From: an uncultured Oxalobacter sp.
GTDB taxonomy: Bacteria; Pseudomonadota; Gammaproteobacteria; Burkholderiales; Burkholderiaceae_D
Direction: 5' to 3'
DNA length: 64,000 nt
Assembly: GCA_905202055.1 (NCBI GenBank)
Contig: CAJKQK010000004.1
Location: forward strand, 1 to 64,000
Below the pieces are notes generated by a model, which saw nothing but the letters and a program-made list of their open reading frames with translations, had not been told where the DNA came from and made no database searches. Position numbers and translations under genes: made by a program. Positions 16,995 to 26,885 of the stretch are shown here, piece by piece. How positions within the stretch are numbered: position 1 is the stretch's first letter; every line of letters starts with the position of its first letter.

Positions 16995-19400
16995 ATGGAT
17001 GACAGTGAAAACAGAACAGGGTCGAATGGCATAAAGGCAGCTGCTGATTATGAATATCATGCCCTGATGCGCCTTTTGAGCGTCAGTGTCAGCAAGCATC
17101 TACTTGATGAGAATTACACGCTTGTCTGGGCAAATGACTATTATTATCGTTTGATCGGATGGCCAAAAGATGAGTATGAGGCCACTTTCAAGAACCAGCC
17201 CATACTTTATTATGCCAATTATCAAAAAGAATGGAACGAACTCGTTGAAACGGTTACATCCGCGATCAGGGCAAACCAGAACGGATACAATCTTGTCACT
17301 ACCATGCCAAGAAAGGATGGCAGCCGTATCTGGGTCAATATCTCTAGTGTTTTTTCAGAAGAGTATGTAAACGGTTACCCGGTTTCTTACACTGTCATAA
17401 CCAATATCGACGAACAGGTAAGGATGCAACGTGAACAATCCATTGCGTATGATAATCTGCCCGGTTTTGTCGCAAAATTCCAGATAAACGAAGATAATTT
17501 CAAGTTTCTTGGTGCTAATGAACGTTTCAAGGATTTTTTCGATATAAGGAACGAATTGCTTTTCGGTCTCTCCAATGTCAATTCGGAAAAAAACCGTATT
17601 ACCTATCAAAAAAATTTCCCTCTGATGCGCAAAGGGGAACGGGTTCATTTCACTCTGCAGGCTCTCAATAAAACCGGAGGCGACCTCTGGTTACAGGTTA
17701 ACGCAGAATGCATCGAATGGATTAATGGTAATCCCGTTTACCTCGTTATTTATATCGACATCACAGACATCACCGAACAGCGTGAACTGCAAAAACAACT
17801 TGAAGAACGTTCCTTACTGCTGCATGATGCCCTGGAGGCAGCCGAGCGGGCGAACCGGTCAAAATCGGAATTTCTCTCACGGATGAGTCACGACATCCGT
17901 ACACCGATGAACGCGATCATAGGAATGACTGCTATTGCCGGTAATCATATCGACGACAAAGACCGTGTAAAGGATTGTCTTGGAAAAATAACGCTCTCCT
18001 CAAAACTGCTGCTGGGCCTGATCAATGAAGTTCTGGACATGTCCAGAATCGAAAGCGGAAACCTTGCCATCACTGAAGAAGAATTCTGCCTGAATGACAT
18101 GCTCCAGAACATGGTTTCAGTTTTGCATCCATCCATCATGGCCAAACAGCATACTTTCGATATTCGTGCACATCATTTGCGCCATGAACACGTCATTGGC
18201 GATCCGCAACACATCCAGCAAGTTTTTCTGAACATATTATCCAACGCCGTCAAATACACATCCGACGGAGGGAAAATCATGTTCGATATCCGTGAAAAAC
18301 CATCGAACAAAGCAGGCTATGGCCTTTTTGAGTTTACATTCGAAGATAACGGTTATGGAATGAAGCCGGAATTCATTGAAAAACTCTTTTCTCCTTTTGA
18401 ACGTGCAAATGATGCCGCTATACTGGCTGTACAGGGCTCGGGACTGGGGATGGCGATCTGCCGGAATATTGTGACGTTAATGGATGGGAAAATTAAAGTT
18501 AAAAGTACCTACAGAAAAGGCTCTACCTTCACAGTCGAGCTTCCGTTGAAACTTCAGAGCAACAACCCGGTCGATCATCGATTTTCCGTAAAACAGGCTA
18601 TTCTGGTTGTGGACGACGACCAGATTGCCTGCGAAACGACTTGTGAGCGGCTTGATGAAATGGGTCTCGAGAACGAATGGGTCGTTTCAGGAGCGCAGGC
18701 CATTAAAAAAGTAGCGTCAAGGCATGAGTCAGGTAAAGATTTTTCATTAATCATCATCGATATGAAAATGCCGGAAATGGATGGTATTGAAACGACAAGA
18801 CTGATCAGGGAACTAATCGGTCCCGGCATTCCCATTCTGCTTGCCTCAGCCTACGACTGGACGGAATACGAATCCAAAGCGCTTGCTTCAGGAGCAGATG
18901 GCTTTCTGATCAAGCCCATGTTGAAATCCACCCTTGCCTACGCCATCAAAAAGCATGCCCTGAAGGAAGAGGAATGTTTGCCCGTCATACCGCCTTCCGG
19001 GCAAAAGCGGATTTATAAGGAAAAACGGATCTTGCTTGTCGAAGATAACGAGCTGAACCGGGAAATAGCGGAAGTCATCCTCACTGAGTGCGGCATCATC
19101 GTAGAAACCGCTACAAACGGACAGGACGCGTTCGACAAATTCATTTCTTCCACGAGCGGATATTACGATCTGATTTTCATGGATTTGCAGATGCCGGTCA
19201 TGGGTGGACTGGAATCAACACAAAAAATACGAAGTCTCTCAAGAAAAGACGCGCAAACCATTCCGATCGTCGCCATGACCGCCAATGCATTCAGAGAAGA
19301 CATCGTAGCGACGAAAAAAGCCGGTATGAACGCCCATCTGGCAAAACCGCTGGATATTGAACACCTCTATCAAATACTGGATCGATATATCCATCAATAA
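16995..19400 (+). CDS. Hybrid sensor histidine kinase with PAS domains and two receiver domains
   Basis: About 801 residues from the ATG at 16995; a GTG at 16917 would add 26 residues. Domain order: PAS (about 20-140, LDENYTLVWANDYYYRLIGWP), second PAS/PAC (about 150-270), HisKA with FLSRMSHDIRTPMNAIIGM (phospho-His near 303), HATPase with DNGYGMKPE and GSGLGMAICRNIV, then two receiver domains. The receivers are ILVVDDDQIACETTCERL...IIDMKMPEMDG and ILLVEDNELNREIAEVI...LIFMDLQMPVMGG. There is no membrane segment, so it is a cytoplasmic sensor. No HPt domain is seen, and the output partner is not in the neighbourhood. The signal is unknown. Confidence 0.9.
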   Translation: MDDSENRTGSNGIKAAADYEYHALMRLLSVSVSKHLLDENYTLVWANDYYYRLIGWPKDEYEATFKNQPILYYANYQKEWNELVETVTSAIRANQNGYNLVTTMPRKDGSRIWVNISSVFSEEYVNGYPVSYTVITNIDEQVRMQREQSIAYDNLPGFVAKFQINEDNFKFLGANERFKDFFDIRNELLFGLSNVNSEKNRITYQKNFPLMRKGERVHFTLQALNKTGGDLWLQVNAECIEWINGNPVYLVIYIDITDITEQRELQKQLEERSLLLHDALEAAERANRSKSEFLSRMSHDIRTPMNAIIGMTAIAGNHIDDKDRVKDCLGKITLSSKLLLGLINEVLDMSRIESGNLAITEEEFCLNDMLQNMVSVLHPSIMAKQHTFDIRAHHLRHEHVIGDPQHIQQVFLNILSNAVKYTSDGGKIMFDIREKPSNKAGYGLFEFTFEDNGYGMKPEFIEKLFSPFERANDAAILAVQGSGLGMAICRNIVTLMDGKIKVKSTYRKGSTFTVELPLKLQSNNPVDHRFSVKQAILVVDDDQIACETTCERLDEMGLENEWVVSGAQAIKKVASRHESGKDFSLIIIDMKMPEMDGIETTRLIRELIGPGIPILLASAYDWTEYESKALASGADGFLIKPMLKSTLAYAIKKHALKEEECLPVIPPSGQKRIYKEKRILLVEDNELNREIAEVILTECGIIVETATNGQDAFDKFISSTSGYYDLIFMDLQMPVMGGLESTQKIRSLSRKDAQTIPIVAMTANAFREDIVATKKAGMNAHLAKPLDIEHLYQILDRYIHQ

Positions 19401-19975
19401 CAGCTGTCGGGATCTATTCTTTATTCAGCATCCAGGCTCACTGAACATATCCGTTGCCCCGTCAGTGGCCGTGACGGGCTCGTCAGCGGGGTGAATCCCG
19501 AAAGTCGGGACAGGTCGCTGTTTCAATGTCTCAGGTTTTTCATGAAAAAACTTCGCACCGATGAAGGCATTGAATATAAAACAGCAAACCCTGATGACAG
19601 CCCAAAAGTTCTCATTATGATTCCTTTCATACGGGTTTCATATCAACACATGACCAAGTTTGACATCCAGATTGCGTTCAAACTGGCACTCCGAAATTTC
19701 CCGGAACAAAAAATTGCAGCATGGCATTTTATCAAGTCGCTGCAATTTTCCGGACCAACTATAGGCATCGTTTTTTAAGCGAATTGCAATGTATAGCGTT
19801 GTATGAAAGGCATATTCAACAAGCCCATTGGAAGCGTCTTTCTCAAAGGAAACCGGCTTCCATCCATGATTTTTTCTACCGGCAAAGATGAGAAAAACGC
19901 ATTTCATACTGGCGCAGTGTCGAATTATTTGGTCTAATGTTTCGTTTTACCCGATCAATATCCGGACTGACTGGC
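19401..19975. other. Long intergenic region with no recognised gene
   Basis: Short open frames exist on both strands (for example 19638-19907 minus) but show no family features. A GC-rich patch near 19455-19510 could fold (CCCCGTCAGTGGCCGTGACGGG). The region carries the upstream part of putP. I see no clear promoter, terminator or repeat. Confidence 0.4.
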
Positions 19976-21505
19976 ATGAATGTCGATACACCGCTTTTAA
20001 TTACCTTCATTGTTTATATCGTTGCAACAACCGGAATCGGTTTCATCGCATACAGGGCGACCCGGAATCTGTCCGACTATATTCTTGGCGGCCGTCGCCT
20101 TGGCAGTTTCGTGACCGCCATGTCCGCAGGTGCGTCCGATATGAGTGGCTGGCTTCTCATGGGATTGCCCGGCGCCGTTTTCCTTTCCGGCCTGTCGGAA
20201 AGCTGGATTGCAATCGGTCTTGTCATCGGCGCATGGTTCAACTGGCTTCTGGTGGCCGGACGTCTCCGTGTCCATACCGAATACTGCGGCAATGCACAAA
20301 CGCTGCCGGATTACCTGACCAACCGGTTCGAAGATACCAGCAAAGTCCTGAGAATCCTTTCCGCTCTTGTCATCCTGATTTTTTTCACGATTTACTGTTC
20401 TTCCGGCATGGTGGCCGGTGCGCGGCTTTTTGAAAGCACCTTCGGCCTTTCCTACGATACAGCCCTCTGGATCGGTGCTGTCGCTACCATCACTTATGTC
20501 TTTATCGGTGGTTTTCTGGCAGTCAGCTGGACGGATACCGTTCAGGCGACTCTCATGATTTTCGCACTGATGATTACGCCAATTTTCGCGATTCTGGCAA
20601 TCGGCGATGTCCCGAGCGCTCTGGCCACGATTCAGACCGAAGCGCTTGGCAAACTGGATATGTTCAAGGGACTGGATTTTGTCGCCATCATCTCCCTGTT
20701 GGGTTGGGGACTGGGCTATTTCGGGCAACCGCATATTCTTGTCCGTTTCATGGCCGCCGATTCCGTCAAATCCATTCCAAAAGCGCGCCGCATCAGTATC
20801 ACATGGATGATTCTCTGCCTGACGGGCGCTGTGGCAACCGGCTTTTTCGGGATATCTTTCTTCTCGGACAATCCCTCTCTGGCTGGCGGCGTCATGCAAA
20901 ATAACGAAGCCATCTTCATGGAACTGACCAAAATCCTCTTCAATCCCTGGATTGCCGGCATTGTTCTGTCCGCCATCATGGCAGCCGTCATGAGTACCCT
21001 GAGCTGCCAGTTACTGGTCTGTTCGAGCGCACTGACTGAAGACTTTTACCGGGCTTTTCTGCGCCCGAAAGCGTCGCAGAACGAACTTGTCTGGACAGGC
21101 CGCATCATGGTCATGCTGGTTTCCCTCGTTTCCATCGTCATCGCCTTCAATCCGAACAACAAGGTTCTGAGCCTTGTCGCCTATGCCTGGGCCGGATTCG
21201 GCGCGGCATTCGGCCCCGTCATCCTTCTCTCGCTCATCTGGAAACGCATGACACGCAATGGTGCACTGGCAGGCATTTTCGTCGGTGCCGCGACCGTCAT
21301 TCTCTGGAAAACCTGCCTCGACCATCTGGGCGTCTATGAAATCATCCCGGGATTCATCTTCTGTACCATCGCCATTATCATCGTCAGTCTCCTGGGCAAA
21401 AAACCGACCGAAACGATGACGACACAATTTGAAAAAGCGGACGAAGCCTACCACGAAGCGATGGTCGAGCTACGATCTATTAGGACAGGAAAAACAGCAA
21501 AGTGA
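19976..21505 (+). CDS. putP: Sodium/proline symporter (SSS family)
   Basis: 509 residues, with 13 membrane helices expected. Seen: NLSDYILGGRRLGSFVTAMSAGASDMSGWLLMGLPGA (about 35-71), the PutP signature around the sodium site; EYCGNAQTLPDYLTNRF (about 101-117); and GWGLGYFGQPHILVRFMA (about 242-259). The E. coli protein has 502 residues. It imports proline with sodium across the inner membrane. The start at 19976 (MNVDTPLLITFIVYIV) matches the family; an upstream in-frame ATG at 19937 is less likely. An intrinsic terminator follows. Confidence 0.93.
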   Translation: MNVDTPLLITFIVYIVATTGIGFIAYRATRNLSDYILGGRRLGSFVTAMSAGASDMSGWLLMGLPGAVFLSGLSESWIAIGLVIGAWFNWLLVAGRLRVHTEYCGNAQTLPDYLTNRFEDTSKVLRILSALVILIFFTIYCSSGMVAGARLFESTFGLSYDTALWIGAVATITYVFIGGFLAVSWTDTVQATLMIFALMITPIFAILAIGDVPSALATIQTEALGKLDMFKGLDFVAIISLLGWGLGYFGQPHILVRFMAADSVKSIPKARRISITWMILCLTGAVATGFFGISFFSDNPSLAGGVMQNNEAIFMELTKILFNPWIAGIVLSAIMAAVMSTLSCQLLVCSSALTEDFYRAFLRPKASQNELVWTGRIMVMLVSLVSIVIAFNPNNKVLSLVAYAWAGFGAAFGPVILLSLIWKRMTRNGALAGIFVGAATVILWKTCLDHLGVYEIIPGFIFCTIAIIIVSLLGKKPTETMTTQFEKADEAYHEAMVELRSIRTGKTAK

Positions 21506-21545
21506 ACAAGCAAAATCGTTATTTTTTCATCTGGTAACCACTATA

Positions 21546-21587
21546 AAAAAAACGCCGCTGAAGATTGCTCTTTCAGCGGCGTTTTTA
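21546..21587. terminator. Bidirectional terminator between putP and tRNA-fMet
   Basis: Stem AACGCCGCTGAA / TTCAGCGGCGTT with a 9-nt loop, flanked by A-rich left and T-rich right sides, placed between convergent putP and the tRNA. Confidence 0.85.
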
Positions 21588-21592
21588 TTCTT

Positions 21593-21669
<77 letters not shown>

Positions 21670-21683
21670 TCTGTAAGCATTGA

Positions 21684-21712
21684 ATTATAAAGGAAACCCA
21701 TAGTCATTACAA
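21684..21712 (-). promoter_or_regulatory. Promoter of tRNA-fMet
   Basis: On the minus strand TTGTAA (21707-21712) and a perfect TATAAT (21684-21689) are 17 bp apart. The -10 ends about 14 bp before the tRNA. Confidence 0.75.
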
Positions 21713-21928
21713 GGGCAAATAAGCAGATTGGGAGGCTTATTTGCTTTTTATTCGTTTTTTTTGTCCTTTTTGTCCACTTTCGGAATATTCCCGACTCCAG
21801 CTTTTGCAGTTTTCCAAAAGAGGGTAAGATGAGCTTCGTTTTGTCAAAGCAGTACCGGTTAACCGTGACCTGCTTTATACTTTGGCATCCGATTTTTTAG
21901 ACTTACATACTGGCAAGCGTTCCGATTC

Positions 21929-22486
21929 ATGAAATTCTGTTCACAATGCGGCCATCCCGTCATTATCGACATTCCTCCTCTGGATAATATGCCGAGGCAT
22001 GTTTGCCCCAACTGCAAGACGGTTCATTATGAAAATCCCAAGATCGTCGTATGCAGTATCCCTTCATGGGAATCGAAATCGAACGAAACGTCGATTCTCC
22101 TGTGTCGTCGCGCCATAGCGCCACGTCACGGATTCTGGACGTTGCCGGGCGGTTTCATGGAAAATGACGAGACGACGGAACAGGCGGCTGCCCGCGAGAC
22201 GCAGGAAGAAGCGGGAGCGAATGTCAAAATTTCGAAACTGTTTTCGCTGATGAACCTGCCGGTTTACCATCAGGTACATCTTTTCTATCTGGCACAGCTG
22301 GAAAACACGGAATTTTCGCCGGGTGAAGAGACACTTGAAACCCGATTGTTCCGCGAAAGTGAAATTCCCTGGGATAATCTGGCTTTTTCAACGATAAAAT
22401 ATGCTCTTAAATTTTATCTCGAAGACAGAAAAAAGATTTTAAAGGGCGGCCATTTCGGTTTCCATACTCTGGATCTGCCCAAATAA
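21929..22486 (+). CDS. NUDIX hydrolase with N-terminal zinc ribbon
   Basis: 185 residues. The N-terminus has two CxxC knuckles: CSQCG (4-8) and CPNCK (26-30), then HYENPKIVV. The Nudix box is GGFMENDETTEQAAARETQEEAGA (about 74-97), matching GX5EX7REUXEEXGU. This architecture is shared by NudC-like and related uncharacterised Nudix enzymes, but it lacks the NudC SQPWPFPxS specificity motif, so NAD/NADH hydrolysis is not supported. It is a monocistronic gene between tRNA-fMet and the TIR-like gene. Confidence 0.88.
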   Translation: MKFCSQCGHPVIIDIPPLDNMPRHVCPNCKTVHYENPKIVVCSIPSWESKSNETSILLCRRAIAPRHGFWTLPGGFMENDETTEQAAARETQEEAGANVKISKLFSLMNLPVYHQVHLFYLAQLENTEFSPGEETLETRLFRESEIPWDNLAFSTIKYALKFYLEDRKKILKGGHFGFHTLDLPK

Positions 22487-22533
22487 ACCGGCCTGACTGT
22501 TTGATTGTTATAACGAACTGGAGAGTGTAATTT

Positions 22534-22959
22534 ATGGCGACGTACCCCATTTTTCTCAGCTACAGCTGGGCTGAACAGGATGGCACTGAAAGAATAACGA
22601 GTCTGATGGAAAATTACCGCCTGAGAACAGAAGATTTCGCTTACGAATATTACAGTGTGTCGAAAGACGATCCAGTCCAGTTCCTGCCTTCCAACAAGGC
22701 GCTTGCCAATGCCATCGAAACCCAGATGAAGAAATGTTCCTGTCTGATCATTCTGGCGGGTGTTTATGAAGAATTCAAACGCTGGATCAATCTTGAACTG
22801 GATACAGCGAAAAAACTGAAAATCCCTGTCATTCTGGTTGAAGCGGTCAATCCGAAACATACGAATTTCAAGGAAAAAAGAGCGGCTTGCGCGACAGTAA
22901 AATGGGATGTTCAGGAACTTGGCGACGCCATTGTCAAACACGCAAAAATGAAGAATTAG
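22534..22959 (+). CDS. TIR-like domain protein (MTH538/ThsB-like), orphan
   Basis: 141 residues, a single domain. It begins IFLSYSWAEQDGTERITSLM (about 6-25), then YYSVSKDDPVQFLPSNKALANAIETQMKKCSCLIILAGVYEEF (about 39-81) and WINLELDTAKKLKIPVILV (84-102). This is the layout of TIR-like proteins of the DUF1863/MTH538 group, which includes ThsB of Thoeris anti-phage systems. Glu88 in WINLEL lies where TIR NADases carry their catalytic Glu. No ThsA or other effector gene is adjacent; the neighbours are a Nudix hydrolase and aat. It has a good GGAGAG ribosome site. Family placement is by pattern and the role is unknown. Confidence 0.65.
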   Translation: MATYPIFLSYSWAEQDGTERITSLMENYRLRTEDFAYEYYSVSKDDPVQFLPSNKALANAIETQMKKCSCLIILAGVYEEFKRWINLELDTAKKLKIPVILVEAVNPKHTNFKEKRAACATVKWDVQELGDAIVKHAKMKN

Positions 22960-23032
22960 GTTTTATCCTGCCAATGTCGGCCTGACCGGACATGAAAAAA
23001 ATCATCACACTATTCCAGACTGACGATATTCA

Positions 23033-23776
23033 ATGATTCCCTGGCTCAAAGCGGACGATCCATTTCCGGATGTGTCCAATGCGCTGGATGCAACGACCGG
23101 TTTTCCTGGCTTGCTGGCCGCCGGCGCGGATTTGTCGCCAGAGCGTCTGATAAAAGCCTATCGGCACGGAATTTTCCCCTGGTTTTCAGAAGGCCAGCCG
23201 ATTTTGTGGTGGAGCACCGATCCCCGGATGGTCTTGCCGACCAGCCAGTTTGTCATCTCCCGAAGCCTGAAAAAAAAGCTGAAACAAATTCACAAAAGCA
23301 TCCATTCCGATGGCCGCTGGAAACTGACTTTCGATACGGCTTTCGACCGGGTCATTCTGGAATGTGCCGGACCGAGACGGCATGCCGATGGTACATGGAT
23401 TACGGAAGAAATCATACAGAGCTATTCGGCCTTGCATAAAATGGGAATCGCCCATTCTTCCGAGTTATGGCACAACAAGCAGCTGGTGGGGGGCGCGTAT
23501 GGAATCTGTCTGGGAAAAATGTTTTTTGGCGAATCGATGTTCGCCCGTGTCAGCGACGCATCCAAAGTCGCTCTGACCCATCTGGTTGCCTTTCTCGGGG
23601 AAAATGGCGTCGAGCTGATCGATTGCCAGCAGGAAACACCTCATCTCGCGTCTCTTGGAGCACATCCGGTTTCCCGCGAACAATTTAACGAACACCTGTC
23701 TCACGTCGTCGATCTGCCGACGATTTCTTCCTGGGATACTGCCGGGAACTGCCCGCTCTGCCATCTCTTCGAATAA
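23033..23776 (+). CDS. aat: Leucyl/phenylalanyl-tRNA--protein transferase
   Basis: 247 residues. Adds Leu or Phe to the N-terminus of proteins with basic N-terminal residues, marking them for ClpAP (N-end rule). Family marks: [43 protein letters not shown] (about 24-66), [25 protein letters not shown] (about 122-146) and [18 protein letters not shown] (about 152-169). Length is usual. Confidence 0.97.
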   Translation: MIPWLKADDPFPDVSNALDATTGFPGLLAAGADLSPERLIKAYRHGIFPWFSEGQPILWWSTDPRMVLPTSQFVISRSLKKKLKQIHKSIHSDGRWKLTFDTAFDRVILECAGPRRHADGTWITEEIIQSYSALHKMGIAHSSELWHNKQLVGGAYGICLGKMFFGESMFARVSDASKVALTHLVAFLGENGVELIDCQQETPHLASLGAHPVSREQFNEHLSHVVDLPTISSWDTAGNCPLCHLFE

Positions 23777-23887
23777 ACCCGTGAAGTATAAAAGGGTTAC
23801 TTACGATACAATATTCACATAGTGGAATACGCAATCGATGGATTGCCGTTTTGATCAACCGGGTTAACCAGTCGATAAAGTGAGACC

Positions 23888-24928
23888 ATGATCCCAAATT
23901 TTATGTATGCCGCGATCCGGCCATTCCTGTTTTCTCTCGATCCGGAAAAGGCCCACCATTTTACAATCTCGTCCATGAAGATGGCATCTTCCATGGGCAT
24001 GACGGCACTGGCACCATCCGTATCGCCTTCCCCACGAGAAGTCATGGGGCTGACCTTCCCCAATCCTGTCGGACTGGCTGCCGGACTGGACAAGAACGGG
24101 GATTGCATCGACGGGATGGCCTCTCTTGGCTTCGGCTTTCTCGAACTGGGAACGGTCACACCTAAACCACAGCCCGGCAATCCCAGGCCACGGATGTTCC
24201 GTGTCCCGAAAGCGGAGGGCCTCATCAACCGGATGGGATTCAATAATGAAGGCGTTGACGTTCTGGTTGAAAACGTCAGGAAATCGCGTTTTTATCAGGA
24301 AAAGAAAGGCATTCTGGGTCTGAATATCGGCAAAAATGCCATTACTCCAATTGAAAATGCCGTTGACGATTACCTGATTTGTCTCGAAAAGGTTTATCCG
24401 GTCGCCGACTATATTGCCATTAATATTTCATCGCCAAACACCAAAAACCTGAGACAGTTGCAGGGGGAATCCGAACTGGACAATTTGCTTTCCCAACTGA
24501 AAGCGGCGCAGAGTCGTCTGGCAGACGAGCATGCCCGTTATGTTCCGCTGGCTTTGAAAATCGCGCCGGACATGGACGACAGTCAGGTCAAAAACATAGC
24601 CGATGCGCTGATACGCCATAAAATCGATGGTGTCATCGCCACCAATACGACGATCACCCGCGAGGCCGTAAAAGATCTCCCGTACGCACAGGAAGCGGGG
24701 GGACTTTCCGGGGCACCTGTCCGCGACGCCTCCACTCACGTGATTCGTTTGCTGAAACAGGAACTCGGGGACGCTCTTCCGATTATCGGTGTCGGCGGTA
24801 TTCTGTCGGGGGAAGACGCCAAAGAAAAAATGGACGCGGGCGCTTCGCTAGTTCAGGTATTGACCGGCATGATTTATTCAGGTCCGGGGCTGGTACGTGA
24901 ATGTGTACAGGCGTTAAGAAGAGAATAA
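23888..24928 (+). CDS. pyrD: Dihydroorotate dehydrogenase (quinone), class 2
   Basis: 346 residues. Oxidises dihydroorotate to orotate in pyrimidine synthesis, passing electrons to the membrane quinone pool; here that pool may include rhodoquinone. The class-2 N-terminal helix is present ([22 protein letters not shown]). FMN-site blocks: [31 protein letters not shown] (about 58-88), NRMGFNNEG (about 112-120), [14 protein letters not shown] (about 179-192, catalytic Ser) and [27 protein letters not shown]. It is followed by tas after 37 bp. Confidence 0.96.
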   Translation: MIPNFMYAAIRPFLFSLDPEKAHHFTISSMKMASSMGMTALAPSVSPSPREVMGLTFPNPVGLAAGLDKNGDCIDGMASLGFGFLELGTVTPKPQPGNPRPRMFRVPKAEGLINRMGFNNEGVDVLVENVRKSRFYQEKKGILGLNIGKNAITPIENAVDDYLICLEKVYPVADYIAINISSPNTKNLRQLQGESELDNLLSQLKAAQSRLADEHARYVPLALKIAPDMDDSQVKNIADALIRHKIDGVIATNTTITREAVKDLPYAQEAGGLSGAPVRDASTHVIRLLKQELGDALPIIGVGGILSGEDAKEKMDAGASLVQVLTGMIYSGPGLVRECVQALRRE

Positions 24929-24965
24929 ACCGCCGACGGCAGGTTCGTAGCGAGGAGCCAGTGAT

Positions 24966-26009
24966 ATGAAGAAGATCCCTCTGGGTGCCAGCAAGATGTT
25001 CGTTTCCAAGATCGGACTCGGAACGATGACGTTCGGCGATCAGAATAACGAGGAAGAGGCTTTTCGCCTTCTCGATTATGCCGTCGAACGGGACATCAAT
25101 TTTATCGACACGGCAGAAATGTATCCTGTGATACCACAGGCAAAAACGCAGGGACTTTCCGAAAGCATTATCGGGAACTGGATGCAAAGCCGTGGCAATC
25201 GCGACAAAATCGTGCTCGCCACCAAAATTGCAGGCCCTTCCCGCTCGATGCCCTGGATTCGGGATGGTAAAAACGATCTGGACGAAAAGAATATCCGTCT
25301 TGCGGTAGAAAGCAGCCTGAAACGCCTGAAAACTGACTATATCGATCTTTACCAGCTTCACTGGCCCAGCCGGAACGTCCCTTTTTTCGGGAAAAACGTT
25401 TTCAATCCAAAAGACGACCGTCCATGTATCCCGATTGAAGAAACGCTTGTTGCTCTCGACAAGTTGATCAGGGAAGGCAAAATCCGCCACATCGGCATTT
25501 CGAACGAATCGGCATGGGGATTGATGGAGTACATCAAACTTTCTGAAATGCGCGGACTGCCGCGTATCGTCTCTATCCAGAATGCCTATAACCTGACTGA
25601 CCGACATTTTGAAATGGGCATGGATGAAGTCTGTTTTCGGGAAAATGTCGGCCTGATCGCCTACAGTCCTCTGGCCTTCGGCCAACTTTCCGGCAAATAT
25701 ATCGACAATCCGAAAACGCGTGGCCGCATGACGCTCTTCACTTCCGACTGGATGCTGCATTACCGCCGCCCGGCCGTACTTGACGCGACGCGACGTTACG
25801 TCGAGCTGGCGAGAGACCATGGCATGACGCCTGCACAGCTTTCACTGGCATGGTGTTATTCCCGCTGGTTCATCGACGCCACTGTTATAGGTGCCACGCA
25901 AATGTCTCATCTTCAGGAAAACATCGATGCCATCCATATCTCACTCTCCGACGAAATTGTCGATCACATCAATGGAATCCATGCGTCGATTACCAATCCC
26001 GCACTTTGA
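24966..26009 (+). CDS. tas: Aldo/keto reductase, Tas type
   Basis: 347 residues, matching the 346-residue E. coli Tas. The (beta/alpha)8 barrel carries the AKR tetrad: Asp and Tyr in FIDTAEMYPV (about 47-56), Lys in LATKIAG (about 84-90) and His in LYQLHWPSRN (about 123-132). TQGLSESIIGNWM (about 61-73) is characteristic of Tas. It is an NADPH-dependent carbonyl reductase with uncertain substrate. A ribosome site AGGAG is about 8 nt upstream, and it is probably co-transcribed with pyrD. Confidence 0.88.
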   Translation: MKKIPLGASKMFVSKIGLGTMTFGDQNNEEEAFRLLDYAVERDINFIDTAEMYPVIPQAKTQGLSESIIGNWMQSRGNRDKIVLATKIAGPSRSMPWIRDGKNDLDEKNIRLAVESSLKRLKTDYIDLYQLHWPSRNVPFFGKNVFNPKDDRPCIPIEETLVALDKLIREGKIRHIGISNESAWGLMEYIKLSEMRGLPRIVSIQNAYNLTDRHFEMGMDEVCFRENVGLIAYSPLAFGQLSGKYIDNPKTRGRMTLFTSDWMLHYRRPAVLDATRRYVELARDHGMTPAQLSLAWCYSRWFIDATVIGATQMSHLQENIDAIHISLSDEIVDHINGIHASITNPAL

Positions 26010-26013
26010 AACT

Positions 26014-26050
26014 GTAATACGGAAGCCATGTTCCAGCGCCTCCGTATTAC
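26014..26050. terminator. Hairpin between convergent tas and gst
   Basis: A perfect 10-bp stem GTAATACGGA / TCCGTATTAC encloses 17 nt, right between two converging stop codons. There is no strong T-tract, so it may act as a weak terminator or an mRNA end stabiliser. Confidence 0.4.
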
Positions 26051-26065
26051 ATTCACAAAAGTCCG

Positions 26066-26665
26066 TCACATTCCTTCTTCTGCCAACACTTCCTTAACAG
26101 CCGGACGCGTGGCGATTTTCTGACGGTACTGATCCAATGCTTTCCATTGCCTGATATCCAGCCCAGCCGCTTCGATCCAGCAGGAAACGGTAAAAAGATA
26201 CGCATCGGCGACCGTGAACCGCTCGCCCATCAAGTAAGGTTTCTGGCTCAGCTGTCGGTCGACATAGTCGAATTCGGCAGTCAGCTTGTTTTTCGCCGCT
26301 TCTTTTGCACCTTCATAAGCCGGATTGAAGATCGGCACGAAACTCTTGTGCAATTCTGTAGCGATATAATTCAAGGCTTCCATCAGCCGGTACCTTTCCA
26401 TCGTTCCAGCCCTCGGGGCAAGCTGTTTTTCCGGAACCAGATCGGCCAGATACTGCAGGATAGCGGCTCCTTCAGTCAGTACCTCTCCATTATCCAGCAT
26501 GAGTGCCGGGACGGAACCTTTCGTATTGACGATATAGTAATCCTCACCGCCAGCGGTTTCCTTGGTGGCCAGATCAACCTGCTCCATCGTGAACGGAAGA
26601 CCGATTTCACGCAAAACGATATGTGGAGAGAGCGAGCACGCTCCGGGTGCATAATACAGTTTCAT
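26066..26665 (-). CDS. Glutathione S-transferase
   Basis: 199 residues from the ATG at 26665 (MKLYYAPGACSLSPHIVLRE). The thioredoxin-like N-domain has the beta-class signature YYAPGACSLSPHI, with the catalytic Cys10 and Ser11 region, and KGSVPALMLDNGEVLTEGAAILQYLAD (about 50-76). The helical C-domain shows FTVADAYLF. It resembles E. coli GstA. The start was chosen because AAGGTGG lies just upstream; an in-frame GTG at 26674 falls inside that site. It conjugates glutathione or reduces disulfides and peroxides; the substrate is unknown. Confidence 0.9.
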   Translation of the reverse strand: MKLYYAPGACSLSPHIVLREIGLPFTMEQVDLATKETAGGEDYYIVNTKGSVPALMLDNGEVLTEGAAILQYLADLVPEKQLAPRAGTMERYRLMEALNYIATELHKSFVPIFNPAYEGAKEAAKNKLTAEFDYVDRQLSQKPYLMGERFTVADAYLFTVSCWIEAAGLDIRQWKALDQYRQKIATRPAVKEVLAEEGM

Positions 26666-26885
26666 GATTCCCACCTTTCAATAGAATGGAGATTCATTAA
26701 CCATAATATGCCTGCGTCCGTTTCTCAAGTAACTTGAACAGGTAACGTATTATTTTTGTTCTTTAACGTCATTTCGCATACTTTCAGACCAATCTTTTTC
26801 AAAGATCATTGCAGAAAAAGAAATTGTATTAAAAAATTAACATTAGTTCTTTATCGATATTTTTCCATATTGAAGGAGTCGTTGT

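Noticed and set aside
19638..19907. 89-codon minus-strand frame before putP
   Set aside because: No ribosome site or known family; could be debris but cannot be supported.
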